A stretch of DNA of 64,000 bases from Streptomyces diastatochromogenes. Its GTDB lineage: Bacteria; Actinomycetota; Actinomycetes; Streptomycetales; Streptomycetaceae. This document shows positions 23,309-30,761 of this stretch, in pieces (within the stretch, counting starts at the first letter, position 1; every line of letters starts with the position of its first letter). The stretch covers positions 46,827 through 110,826 of the forward strand of contig LIQL01000042.1 of NCBI GenBank assembly GCA_001418405.1, in the 5' to 3' direction. Made by a program: the position numbers and the translations under genes. The notes under the pieces are model-generated. The model ran no database searches. It was not told where the DNA came from and saw only the letters and a list, made by a program, of their open reading frames with translations.

Positions 23309-25348
23309 TCAGTGGGCGCTGCTGCTGGTGCCGTTGGGGCCGACTGCCGTGGTGCCGCCGGGGATGGGCACGCGGTAGTAGCCAACGATGGCCGTGCCCT
23401 GTTTGGTGTAATCGGCGAATCGGACCGGTGCCGACGGGTTCGGCGCGTGGATCATCGTGTGCGTGGTGGGGTCCCACACGATGCCGACATGGTGCGGGTT
23501 GCTCACCGAGCCGAAGAAGACCAGATCTCCAGGCTTCTCCTGGCCGGACGGGACCTTGTACGGGGTGAGTTTGGGCAGCTGGGCGAAGGTGTCGCCGCCG
23601 ATGTCGACCTTGCCTCCGGTGGCCTGGTAGTACGCCCACTGCGTGTACGAGGAGCAGTCGAAGTCGGCGGGGTGATCACCCTGGAGGCGGCGGGCACCGA
23701 AGACATACGGCCGGCCGAGGCCGGTCTGTGCCCAGGCGAGCGCGGCGCGGACAACCTCGGAGTCGGAGGCGGGCATCGGGCCGGTGCCGCCGGCTCCGTC
23801 GGGCATGACGATGGCACCGTTGGAGTCGGCGGCGCACTGCTCGGCGGTGGCCTGGGCGTCGGCGTACTGGTCGTTGCCGTACGTGGGCGTGCCGGTGATC
23901 TTGCCGCTCATCCAGTTCTTCGGGTTGACCGGGCCGGGGCCGTTGTTCTGGCCGGGCCTGTGCGGGTCGCGGACGCCGGGGAGCCGGACCTCCCAGTGCA
24001 GGTGGGGGCCAGTGACGTTGCCGGTCTGACCCACGTTGCCGATGTACTCGCCGCGCTTGACCTCCATGCCGACCCGGGTACCGAACGTCGACTGGTGGGC
24101 GTACCAGGTTTGGACCCCGCCCGCGTGCTCGATCTTGGTGAGGTTGCCGTAAGCGCCGCCGTCGCCGACGAAGATCACCTTGCCGTCTGCCGGGGCGTAG
24201 AACCGGGAGCCGGAGGGCGCGGCGAGGTCGATCCCGGTGTGGCCGGCGGACCAGCGGCCGCCGCTCTCACCGAAGCCCGCCGTGAAGGTGAAGGTGCCGT
24301 CCTTCATCGGCCACTGCCAGCCGCTGGAGTTGACCCCGGCAGGCTGGTCGGCTGCCGGGGTGGCCGTCGCCGGCGCCGTCGGAGTGGAGGTGCCCTCACT
24401 CGTGCCAGTGCCCTCGGATCCGCTGCCCAGTGGAGGCGTGGACCAGGACCTCATCGGCGCGGCCTTGATCTGCGCGGCGTTCGTGACCTGCGCGTTGCTG
24501 TCGTTGACCGGTTCAGGGATGTCGCCGGCGGTTTTGCCGAGGACAGGGAACGTCGGGTTCTTCTTCACTGTGTCGGCGAGGTGCTTCTGCCATCGCTCGA
24601 TCGTGGCGGTGTCGCTGGAGAACACGCCGCGGTAGCGCGCTGATTGGGTCTGCGCGACTCTCATGTAGGTCGTGTTGGACACCGTGGAGCCGGAGTATCG
24701 GCGCAGCGCGGTCCACGGGTCGGATTCGGCCTTCAGGGCGTGAAGGTAGTTGGCTGCGGCGAACGCGGCGTCCTCGACGTTGTACAGGTCCTTCTTGTTG
24801 TCGCCGTTGCCGTCGGCGCCATAGTCAGTCCAGGCCGGGGCGCCGAACTGCAGGATGCCCTTGTACCCCATTCCGTTGTCGCCGCCCGGTGCGGCGGAGG
24901 GGTCCTGGCCGTAGCGGGTCTCCTGGTACATCTGGGAGACGATCAGCGTCCAGTCGAGGCCGGGGTAGCGGGCGGCGCCGCGGATCGCGGCGAGCATCAT
25001 GCGCGGGGGTATCTCGGCCCGGGCGGTGTCGGAGGGCAGGTACATGCCTTTGCCGGGCAGGATCGGGTTGTAGGCGCCCCCTCCGGGGACGCCGCTCGCG
25101 CCCTGTTGCGCAGCAGCGTCCTCGACGCAGGCGCCCGAGGCCGCCGACTTCGAGCCCAGGACTCCGACGATGGCGCTGAACGCGGTGATCAAGGCCAGGC
25201 CGGCGGCGCCGAGGACGGCGAGCAGAGCGATGAGCCACTTCTTCTTGCCCGGCTTGTTGCCGTTGCCGCGTCGGGCCCGGGCAGCTGCTCGGCGTGCGGC
25301 TGCCGCGGCGACCTTGCGGGCGGCCAGGGCTGCTACCGGCGCGGCCAT
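23309..25348 (-). CDS. Three-domain cell-wall hydrolase (SLT-like, M23, NlpC/P60)
   Basis: 679 aa. A basic Ala/Arg N-terminus and one transmembrane helix (KKWLIALLAVLGAAGLALITA) are followed by three domains. The first is a lytic-transglycosylase-like domain with YQETRYGQDPSAAPG and MGYKGILQFG near residues 150-180. The second is an M23 LytM domain with HTGIDLAAPSG and HLHWEVR (zinc ligands) near 410-500. The third is a C-terminal NlpC/P60 domain with the catalytic Cys in FDCSSYTQWAYY and the His in NPHHVGIVWD. Such multi-hydrolases open peptidoglycan for conjugation. The ATG overlaps the stop of the upstream gene by one base, so they form one operon. Confidence 0.93.
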   Translation of the reverse strand: MAAPVAALAARKVAAAAARRAAARARRGNGNKPGKKKWLIALLAVLGAAGLALITAFSAIVGVLGSKSAASGACVEDAAAQQGASGVPGGGAYNPILPGKGMYLPSDTARAEIPPRMMLAAIRGAARYPGLDWTLIVSQMYQETRYGQDPSAAPGGDNGMGYKGILQFGAPAWTDYGADGNGDNKKDLYNVEDAAFAAANYLHALKAESDPWTALRRYSGSTVSNTTYMRVAQTQSARYRGVFSSDTATIERWQKHLADTVKKNPTFPVLGKTAGDIPEPVNDSNAQVTNAAQIKAAPMRSWSTPPLGSGSEGTGTSEGTSTPTAPATATPAADQPAGVNSSGWQWPMKDGTFTFTAGFGESGGRWSAGHTGIDLAAPSGSRFYAPADGKVIFVGDGGAYGNLTKIEHAGGVQTWYAHQSTFGTRVGMEVKRGEYIGNVGQTGNVTGPHLHWEVRLPGVRDPHRPGQNNGPGPVNPKNWMSGKITGTPTYGNDQYADAQATAEQCAADSNGAIVMPDGAGGTGPMPASDSEVVRAALAWAQTGLGRPYVFGARRLQGDHPADFDCSSYTQWAYYQATGGKVDIGGDTFAQLPKLTPYKVPSGQEKPGDLVFFGSVSNPHHVGIVWDPTTHTMIHAPNPSAPVRFADYTKQGTAIVGYYRVPIPGGTTAVGPNGTSSSAH

Positions 25349-25968
25349 CAGTTGTCCTCTGCGAGGCCGGCGTTGCCGACCCGGGACAGCTGCAGGCTGG
25401 AGATCTTCCAGGCGCCGTTGGTGTACGTGGCCGTGATGGCGAACTCGGTGGCCTGGTTGGAGACCTTGTCCTGGTGGAGCGTGACGGTGGTGGTGGCCAG
25501 TGTGGTCACGGTCCGCCCGGCCCCTTCGACGGGGGCGTTGCTGATGACCGTGTCGCGCTTGAGGTCGGCTGTCGCCGTGGAGGAGCACTTCGTCTTCTCG
25601 CACTCGGCCCAGGCACGTCCGGTGGGCAGGCTGGTCTGCTCGGCCATGCTCTTGGAGCCGTCGGTCAGCGCGCGGGCCTTGGCCGTCCACGCTGCTGCGT
25701 CGGTGGTGTAGGTGTAGGTGCCGACCGTGACGAGGTAGTCGCGCATCACCTTGTGCGCGGCGGCGAGTTCGTCCGGCTCGATCACCTGCGGGACGGAGTC
25801 GGTGGGTCCTGTCGTGGCGGTGCTGTCATTGGGAGCCGTGCTCGACGGCGGCGGGGCGGTCTTGTCTTTGGGCTCGGAGCTGCTGCGGTTCAGGGTGATG
25901 GCCAGGCCAACGGCGGCGGCGAGGGCGACCACGATGACGGCGATGAAGATCGCGCGGCGGCGTTCCAC
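25348..25968 (-). CDS. Membrane-anchored extracytoplasmic protein, 206 aa
   Basis: GTG with GGGAG. MERRR, then a single transmembrane helix (AIFIAVIVVALAAAVGLAITL), a Thr/Pro/Ser linker, then a domain with AAHKVMRDYLVTVGTYTYTTDAAAW and CEKTKC. The C-terminal end is beta-rich (ATEFAITATYTNGAWKISSLQL). One short helix plus a compact extracellular alpha/beta domain resembles VirB8/TcpC-like conjugation scaffolds, but I see no definitive signature. It is the first gene of the hydrolase operon, behind a good class B promoter. Confidence 0.8.
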   Translation of the reverse strand: MERRRAIFIAVIVVALAAAVGLAITLNRSSSEPKDKTAPPPSSTAPNDSTATTGPTDSVPQVIEPDELAAAHKVMRDYLVTVGTYTYTTDAAAWTAKARALTDGSKSMAEQTSLPTGRAWAECEKTKCSSTATADLKRDTVISNAPVEGAGRTVTTLATTTVTLHQDKVSNQATEFAITATYTNGAWKISSLQLSRVGNAGLAEDN

Positions 25969-26007
25969 GGGTGACTCCCACGGAGGTTGAGGGTGTTGAC
26001 GCCGGCG

Positions 26008-26031
26008 AAGTTATGGATCAAACCGGACACC
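26008..26031 (-). promoter_or_regulatory. Class B promoter (conjugation-like operon)
   Basis: Minus strand GGTGTCCG, GTTTGATCCA, then TAACTT. This is the best -10 of the class, and the start site is about 33 bases before the GTG. Confidence 0.6.
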
Positions 26032-26047
26032 CCCGCGGGGAGCGGAT

Positions 26048-26083
26048 TCCGGCGGCGGACGGTTGGGGCCGTCCGCCGCCGGA
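26048..26083 (-). terminator. Hairpin terminator
   Basis: TCCGGCGGCGGACGG / CCGTCCGCCGCCGGA with a six-base loop, downstream of the 122-aa gene. Confidence 0.8.
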
Positions 26084-26112
26084 GCCGTGGTGTGCAGCAG
26101 GACAGGTGGTTC

Positions 26113-26481
26113 TCACACGGCGGTGGCGCAAGGGGAGCGGGTCGCCCACCACACGTCGTGCTGTTCTTGGCGGCACACGGCGCACAAGCCGTCGTGGTCG
26201 GTGGTCAGGCCACAGACGCAGGTGCTGATGGGGCGGATGTCGGCGGGGAGTTCCTCACCGCGCAGGCTGGCCAGGCACGCGGGGCACAGCCCGGCCGGCA
26301 TTTCGTCACCCTGGGCCAGGCGCAGGGACTCCTCGGGGACGACGGCGAGCCGGTCGCAGGCTGTGGGCATGAGTGCGCCCGCGCGTGGCGCCCCGAGGGC
26401 GGCAGGGGCGAGAAGGATGTGCCGGTAGCGGGAGTCAGCGTCGGCCAGGGGGCTGCGCGGGTTGGGGGCGATGGTGTTCAC
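26113..26481 (-). CDS. Small zinc-finger protein, 122 aa
   Basis: GTG with GAAGAGAG upstream. Three CxxC/CxC elements appear in the C-terminal half: GLCPACLAS, STCVCGLTTDH and GLCAVCRQEQHD. These are enough for one or two zinc ribbons. It lies immediately downstream of the DUF2637 gene in the same direction (33 bases), so it is probably co-transcribed with it and may be an accessory of spread. The family is otherwise unknown. Confidence 0.7.
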   Translation of the reverse strand: MNTIAPNPRSPLADADSRYRHILLAPAALGAPRAGALMPTACDRLAVVPEESLRLAQGDEMPAGLCPACLASLRGEELPADIRPISTCVCGLTTDHDGLCAVCRQEQHDVWWATRSPCATAV

Positions 26482-26514
26482 GAGGTGCTCTCTTCGGTGG
26501 GGGTGGGAGTGGGG

Positions 26515-27681
26515 TCAGGCGCTGGCAGTGGCGGAACGCGGGTCTTCGGGAGCCTCGGGTTCGTCGCTGTCGGGCGGTGCTGCGGGCACGGCGACCAGGC
26601 GGCGGTGCTGCTTGCGCAGGTCGTTGATGTAGATGCGGACGGTGGACTCCTTCAGCCCGAGGTCGGGGGCCAGCCGGTGGGCTAGGGAGCGCGCGGATTC
26701 CGTCGCGCGGTCGGTGTCGGGGAGGGCGTCGTAGGCGAGTTGAACGGCGACGCGACCGTCGGCCGGCGGTGGGACAGCAGCTGACGTCGTCCGGTGGTCA
26801 CCCTCGCTGGGAGACTGCGTCGGGACGGCCGGCGGCGCGGGGTTGGCGTTGTCGTCTGCTGGACGAGGTACCTGTTCTTCAGCGGTTGCCCCGGGGGCGG
26901 GATGAACCTGCTGGTCAGGCGGGGCGGGGCCGACAAGCGCGGGCGGGACAGGGTGCGCCGCTGCAGGTTCCTCCTGTAGCGGCACTCTGCTGGCTCCGCC
27001 TGTGCTCAGTGGCACGCCGAAGCGTGCGAGCTTCAGCGGGAGCAGGGCCTCCACCGGTGCTTCGCGTCGCCATGCGCGTCCGTACGTTGACTGGAGGCGA
27101 GCCTGGTAGACGAGGCGCTCCTGCTCGAGCTGGATGACCTCGTCGTAGTCACGCAGCTCGTACAGCTTCATCCGGCGCCATAGCCGGAACGTGCGCCAGG
27201 GCGCGAGGAACCAGCGGGAGGCCCGGACGCTGTCCATGTGCTTGCCCGCGGTGATCGCCGCGTACCGGCCGATTGCATGGCGAGCGGCTTCAACGGTGAC
27301 CACGAACAGCACGGGGATGACGGCGTGCATGGCGGTGCCCAGCGGATCGGGCCAGGCGGCCGCGGCGTTGAAGGCCACCGTGGCGCCGGTCAGCAGCCAG
27401 GCGGCCTGGCGCAGCAGCGGGAAGGGTATGCGCATCCAGCTCAGCAGCAGGGACATGGCGAGGAGCACGACGATCCCGGCATCGACGCCGATCGGATACA
27501 GGCGGGCGAAGGTTCCGAACCCCTTGTCCTCGGCCAGTTGCTGGACCGCCCGGTACGAGCCGGCGAAGCCGATGCCCGCGATGAGCACCGCACCGACGGA
27601 GACCACACTGATCAGGAGCACATGCGCGCGGGAGAACTCGGTGCGGCTTGGCTGGGTGTGCTCCTCGTTCGGCCCGTTCAC
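26515..27681 (-). CDS. DUF2637 (SpdB-like) membrane protein
   Basis: 388 aa, GTG. Four hydrophobic helices lie in the first 140 residues (VLLISVVSVGAVLIAGIGFA; IVVLLAMSLLLSW; LLRQAAWLLTGATVAFNAAA; VIPVLFVVTVEAARHA). The YPIGVDAGIVVL and HAIGRYA motifs are typical of DUF2637, the family containing Streptomyces plasmid spread proteins. A basic cytosolic stretch and a long Pro/Ala linker follow. The C-terminal 70 residues form a helix-turn-helix-like domain (SLAHRLAPDLGLKESTVRIYINDLRK). It likely helps intramycelial plasmid spread. The GTG overlaps the stop of a 41-aa leader ORF. Confidence 0.9.
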   Translation of the reverse strand: MNGPNEEHTQPSRTEFSRAHVLLISVVSVGAVLIAGIGFAGSYRAVQQLAEDKGFGTFARLYPIGVDAGIVVLLAMSLLLSWMRIPFPLLRQAAWLLTGATVAFNAAAAWPDPLGTAMHAVIPVLFVVTVEAARHAIGRYAAITAGKHMDSVRASRWFLAPWRTFRLWRRMKLYELRDYDEVIQLEQERLVYQARLQSTYGRAWRREAPVEALLPLKLARFGVPLSTGGASRVPLQEEPAAAHPVPPALVGPAPPDQQVHPAPGATAEEQVPRPADDNANPAPPAVPTQSPSEGDHRTTSAAVPPPADGRVAVQLAYDALPDTDRATESARSLAHRLAPDLGLKESTVRIYINDLRKQHRRLVAVPAAPPDSDEPEAPEDPRSATASA

Positions 27682-27803
27682 CGCTCGGCTCCGTGCCGGG
27701 TGCGGATGGTGGTCAGGGGGCGCGGGGCGGGTGCCGGGCGCGGGCCGCCCTGACGTGACGGCCCGCGGCGGAGCAGGGGGCGGGAAGCGGGTCGGGTGAT
27801 CAT
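27678..27803 (-). CDS. Leaderless 41-aa ORF coupled to the DUF2637 gene
   Basis: ATG at 27803 begins a basic peptide (MITRPASRPLLRRGPSRQGG...). Its TGA overlaps the GTG of the spread gene in a GTGA arrangement. The class B -10 (TACCGT, 27811-27816) ends seven bases before this ATG, so the mRNA should start at or next to the A. It may be a leader peptide controlling the spread gene or simply a coupling device. Confidence 0.5.
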   Translation of the reverse strand: MITRPASRPLLRRGPSRQGGPRPAPAPRPLTTIRTRHGAER

Positions 27804-27810
27804 GGCGGGC

Positions 27811-27834
27811 ACGGTAGGAACCAGAGCGGACACC
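27811..27834 (-). promoter_or_regulatory. Class B promoter (spread gene)
   Basis: Minus strand GGTGTCCG, CTCTGGTTCC, then TACCGT. Confidence 0.6.
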
Positions 27835-27906
27835 CTGGTGAGCCCGCGTCTCAGCAGCGGGCGGGCTCTTCTGGCGTGCCGTCCCCGTTGTGCGTAATAG
27901 CCGTGG

Positions 27907-27987
27907 TCAGCGATGTGGCCACAGGGCGTAGGCGACGGAGGCCAGGCCGGAAAGGGCCAGCGTCAGGAAGAAGGCAGCGGTGAGCAT
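27907..27987 (-). CDS. 26-aa hydrophobic peptide
   Basis: Reads MLTAAFFLTLALSGLASVAY then ALWPHR. AGGA lies nine bases before the ATG. It is a single membrane-spanning helix with a basic end, typical of small membrane peptides or type I toxin-like proteins. It lies between hairpins and the class B promoter of the spread gene. No antisense RNA is evident. Confidence 0.45.
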   Translation of the reverse strand: MLTAAFFLTLALSGLASVAYALWPHR

Positions 27988-28018
27988 GGGCCTGGTCCTA
28001 AGGAAGATCTTGGTGACG

Positions 28019-28060
28019 CCTTCCTTCCCGGCCGTGTCCTGCCGCGGTCAGGAAGGAAGG
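28019..28060 (-). terminator. Hairpin
   Basis: CCTTCCTTCC / GGAAGGAAGG arms with a 22-base loop. Confidence 0.4.
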
Positions 28061-28069
28061 GCTGAACGG

Positions 28070-28100
28070 TGCAACGGGTCCCCGGCCGGGGACCCGTGCA
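28070..28100 (-). terminator. Hairpin terminator
   Basis: ACGGGTCCCC / GGGGACCCGT around GGCC, four bases past the 106-aa gene stop. Confidence 0.8.
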
Positions 28101-28104
28101 GACG

Positions 28105-28425
28105 TCATTCCGCCGGTTCGTGGCCGGTGGCGGGCCCGTTGGCAACCTGCTCGGGGGAGACATCAGGGATGAACTCGACGGCCGGTTGCAGCGTGTACCA
28201 GGTGTGGTCGTCGACGACGATCCTGTACTTGCCGAGGAGCGTGTCGACTTCGACGAGTCGGGCGCCGGTGTCCAGGGCGTTCCATGCATCGCTTGAAGCG
28301 CAGGCCGTGCCGGAGAATTCGTTGGCGAGGCTGTAGTACCGCACGTCGGTCAGCCGGGCGCGGAGCCGGTCAAGCACCGCCGGATCGCTCAGGGAAGTAC
28401 GGGTTGCCGGAGATGCGGCGTTCAT
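28105..28425 (-). CDS. Hypothetical protein, 106 aa
   Basis: ATG with AAGGAG. Helix LDRLRARLTDVRYYSLAN, then CASSDAWNALDTGARLVEVDTLLGKYRIVVDDHTWYTLQPAVEF, an alpha/beta pattern. A small soluble domain of unknown family. It has a textbook class A promoter at 28467-28510 and a terminator close behind, so it is a single-gene cassette. Confidence 0.75.
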   Translation of the reverse strand: MNAASPATRTSLSDPAVLDRLRARLTDVRYYSLANEFSGTACASSDAWNALDTGARLVEVDTLLGKYRIVVDDHTWYTLQPAVEFIPDVSPEQVANGPATGHEPAE

Positions 28426-28466
28426 CGAGCTCCTTCGTCATGCAAGGGGTCTTGTGCGACGCCGCA

Positions 28467-28510
28467 GAAGCTATGGGTGATCGATCCGGCGGGCAGCGCT
28501 CTCGCGAGTT
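28467..28510 (-). promoter_or_regulatory. Class A promoter
   Basis: Minus strand GAACTCGC, 30 bases, then TAGCTTC. Confidence 0.6.
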
Positions 28511-28514
28511 CCCG

Positions 28515-28861
28515 TCAGGTCCGGGCGGCCTGCGCCGCGTCGCGCTCCTTGCGCAGGATCTGCAGGCGGGCGGCCTCTGCGTGGCAGCCGTCGACGATCC
28601 GAGCGAGTTGGGCAATGCATAGCTGCGCCCGTTCCACCGAGTTGAGGGGGTATCGCAGGAGTCGTCGGCCGCTGGCGGCGCCGACGTGGTAGCGGCCGTC
28701 TCGGGTTCGCTGGACCAGGTAGGTGTGCCCGGACAGCGATGGGCTGGCTGGGTGCCGTCGCAGACGGGGGCGTCGCAGCAGGTCGTGACGAGGGTGTCGG
28801 TGAGGGTGAAGTCCGGTTCGCCGCAGTCGGCGCAGTGGACGGTGAAACCGCACGGAGGCAT
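28515..28861 (-). pseudogene. Zinc-ribbon protein split by a frameshift
   Basis: The frame from the ATG at 28861 encodes a zinc-ribbon-like start (HCADCGEPDF ... TTCCDAPVCDG). The C-terminal part (GHTYLVQRTRDGRYHVGAAS ... RKERDAAQAART) is in another frame. They join near 28725-28745, and the whole length is not a multiple of three. Each half looks protein-like only in its own frame. Possible explanations are a one-base indel, a sequencing error or programmed slippage. A ribosome site (AGAGGGG) lies just before the ATG, five bases after the upstream stop. If intact it would be a 115-aa small metal-binding protein. A CTGTCCG motif sits at the junction. Confidence 0.6.
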
Positions 28862-28865
28862 GGCG

Positions 28866-29378
28866 TCAGCCCCTCTCGCCGGTGACCAGCGGTTCCAGGT
28901 CGAAGGCGTCTTCGTAGGTGACATGGGACTCCGCCGGGATGTTGTGGTCGTCCCGGCCGAGGGTGTCCATGGCGGTGAGCGTGTCAGCGGACAGGGGCTG
29001 CGGAGTGCCGTCGAGGTAGGTCCAGCTGCGGACCGTGATGTGCCCGCTGGGGAGCAGCGTGCGGGCAGTCAGTCCTGCTGAGCCGTCGGCACCGCGGGCT
29101 GCCAGGAGGACGAAGCTCAGCAGGCCGATGTCTTCATGGTTGGCAGAGGTCACATCGGCGGTCAGAGTGATCGGCTCGCCCAGTGCGGTAGTCGAAACGG
29201 TGAGCGTGTGCTCGCCGTGGCCCAGCCCCTGGACGACGGCCTGCAGGAGGCGCTGCTGCACATAGCCGAAGGCCGAGACGTAGAGGTCGGCGGGGCATGC
29301 GAGACGCTCAATGGCGGCGTCGATGGCGGTGTTGCACAGTCGCAGGAGGTGCACGTCGTAGTTGTGCGATGCGGTCAT
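28866..29378 (-). CDS. Hypothetical protein, 170 aa
   Basis: ATG with AAGGA. Helical N-terminus (RLCNTAIDAAIERLACPADLYVSAF), then GYVQQRLLQAVVQGLGHGEHTLTVSTTALGEPITL. The C-terminal half is beta-rich and acidic. The arrangement suggests a small alpha/beta domain. The frame to 29588 overlaps the promoter and is rejected. Class A promoter at 29416-29458. It is followed closely by the frameshifted zinc gene, probably in one transcript. Confidence 0.75.
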   Translation of the reverse strand: MTASHNYDVHLLRLCNTAIDAAIERLACPADLYVSAFGYVQQRLLQAVVQGLGHGEHTLTVSTTALGEPITLTADVTSANHEDIGLLSFVLLAARGADGSAGLTARTLLPSGHITVRSWTYLDGTPQPLSADTLTAMDTLGRDDHNIPAESHVTYEDAFDLEPLVTGERG

Positions 29379-29415
29379 GGCGGGGTCCTTGCGCGAGGTG
29401 GTGGAGACGGTGCCG

Positions 29416-29458
29416 CACGCTAGGCCGCCGCGGTGGCCCGCGGAACGATCGGCGATTC
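29416..29458 (-). promoter_or_regulatory. Class A promoter
   Basis: Minus strand GAATCGC, 29 bases, then TAGCGTG. Confidence 0.5.
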
Positions 29459-29563
29459 TTCGTTGGCCGGGGCCCGAAGATGTCGCGCATGCGGGGCCCC
29501 TGCCGGACAGCAGCATGGCCATCGACGCCGTGGCCGACCCGCCACGGCCGGCGCGGAGACGTG

Positions 29564-29610
29564 ACAACACCCCGTAGACGCCAGGCATTTGCTGGTCTAC
29601 GAGGTGTTGT
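29564..29610 (-). terminator. Hairpin terminator
   Basis: ACAACACCCCGTAGAC pairs with GTCTACGAGGTGTTGT with one mismatch, downstream of the Prim-Pol-like gene. Confidence 0.8.
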
Positions 29611-29646
29611 CGGTGATGGAGTATGGCCGGGCAGGCGTACGACGCG

Positions 29647-30309
29647 TCAGGGGACGGGCAGCGGGTCCTGCTGGGCGGTAGGGATCGCCGTCACCGTGGC
29701 GCAGCTCTGCGAGGTGGGTCCGCTGGCCAGGCGCTGCGCCAGGTAGGCGGGCCACGGGGCGGGCGGCGCATCGTGGGCAAGGGTGTACGGGCCGTCTGGG
29801 GTGGTGCTGCCGGGCAGCAGGACGTAGGTGTCGGCCGACCGGATCGCGATGTGCCAGCCGAGACCACTGTCGGTGCCGGTGCTCGCTGGAGGACACGCCC
29901 CGTCTGCGGGGTGGGTGAAGTACATCTGGATGCCGCCGGAAGGGGAGACGACGGTGAACGTCTCGGTCGGGAGGCGTGCTCCGGCCTGCTCGGTGAGCAC
30001 GGCCAGGACGTCGGCACCGTCATGGACGCCGGGGGCGCGATGTGTGAGCGGAGGGTGTTCTCCCCGACGGGCTGGGACAAGGTCGAGGACGATCAGGCCC
30101 GAAGAGCAAGGCACCATCCCGATGTTGTAGCCGGGGTGGTGGTCCCATGCCCGGTTGATGGCCTCAGGGTCGGTGGTTGCCTTCTTTCGCCACTCCCCGA
30201 CGGCGGGGACGGTGGAGTGGGGCTTCACCGGGAAGACGCGCCAGCCGCGCGCAGCGGCGTCCAGCGCGACTCCTCTGAAGTCGGGTGCAGGCAGTCGGTG
30301 GGAATTCAA
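29647..30309 (-). CDS. Prim-Pol-like protein (bifunctional primase/polymerase N-terminal type)
   Basis: About 220 aa. FRGVALDAAARGWRVFPVKPHS, AINRAWDHHPGYNIGMVPCSSGLIVLDLVP and FTVVSPSGGIQMYF follow the order of plasmid Prim-Pol domains (family PF09250-like). In that family the central strand normally carries two acidic residues (D-x-D) and the later motif is SGGxHxYF. Here the second Asp is Val and the His is Gln, so catalysis is doubtful. No helicase domain follows. I chose a TTG start with GAGG upstream because the alternative GTG at 30336 lies in the preceding terminator arm. Confidence 0.8.
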   Translation of the reverse strand: MNSHRLPAPDFRGVALDAAARGWRVFPVKPHSTVPAVGEWRKKATTDPEAINRAWDHHPGYNIGMVPCSSGLIVLDLVPARRGEHPPLTHRAPGVHDGADVLAVLTEQAGARLPTETFTVVSPSGGIQMYFTHPADGACPPASTGTDSGLGWHIAIRSADTYVLLPGSTTPDGPYTLAHDAPPAPWPAYLAQRLASGPTSQSCATVTAIPTAQQDPLPVP

Positions 30310-30333
30310 CGGTGATACCTCGGTGGTCAGTTC

Positions 30334-30374
30334 CACGGCGCCGGGGGCCTGTTCAACAGGCCCCCGGCGCCGTG
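30334..30374 (-). terminator. Perfect hairpin terminator
   Basis: CACGGCGCCGGGGGCCTG and its complement around a five-base loop. It ends the membrane-protein gene and abuts the Prim-Pol-like gene. Confidence 0.85.
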
Positions 30375-30388
30375 CGTTGAGGGTGTTG

Positions 30389-30703
30389 TCAGCGCACGGT
30401 GGTGGGGGCAGGGCGGTTCACGGCCGGGTCCGTGCCAGGCTCCGGCATGACCGAACGCACCGCCTCAACAAAGGAGCGGCCCAGCCATCGGCCGAAGGAG
30501 CGGAACGCCTGCGGGAAGAAGTAGGCGAGCGCCGCCATCGCGGCGACGAACAGCACAAGGGAAAGGTGAGCCTGTATCCAGGCGGCGACCAGGAGCACCG
30601 CACCCACGATCATGCACAGCGTCTCGAAGACCAGAAGAGTCACGGAGGGGAACGCGAAGGCCAGGAGAGCCAGGACGACGAGGAGACCGAGCTTCGAGCG
30701 CAT
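30389..30703 (-). CDS. Small integral membrane protein, 104 aa
   Basis: Opens MRSKLGLLVVLALLAFAF. Three closely spaced hydrophobic helices occupy residues about 5-75, followed by an amphipathic basic helix (FRSFGRWLGRSFVEAVRSV) and a short polar tail. ATG at 30703 preceded by AAAGG; GTG at 30715 is an alternative. A role in conjugation or in the envelope is possible but not shown. Confidence 0.7.
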   Translation of the reverse strand: MRSKLGLLVVLALLAFAFPSVTLLVFETLCMIVGAVLLVAAWIQAHLSLVLFVAAMAALAYFFPQAFRSFGRWLGRSFVEAVRSVMPEPGTDPAVNRPAPTTVR

Positions 30704-30761
30704 GATGGTGATCACCTTTCAGTTATGGAGCAGCTGAGTCGCACGAGGTTCCGTGCGGTGG

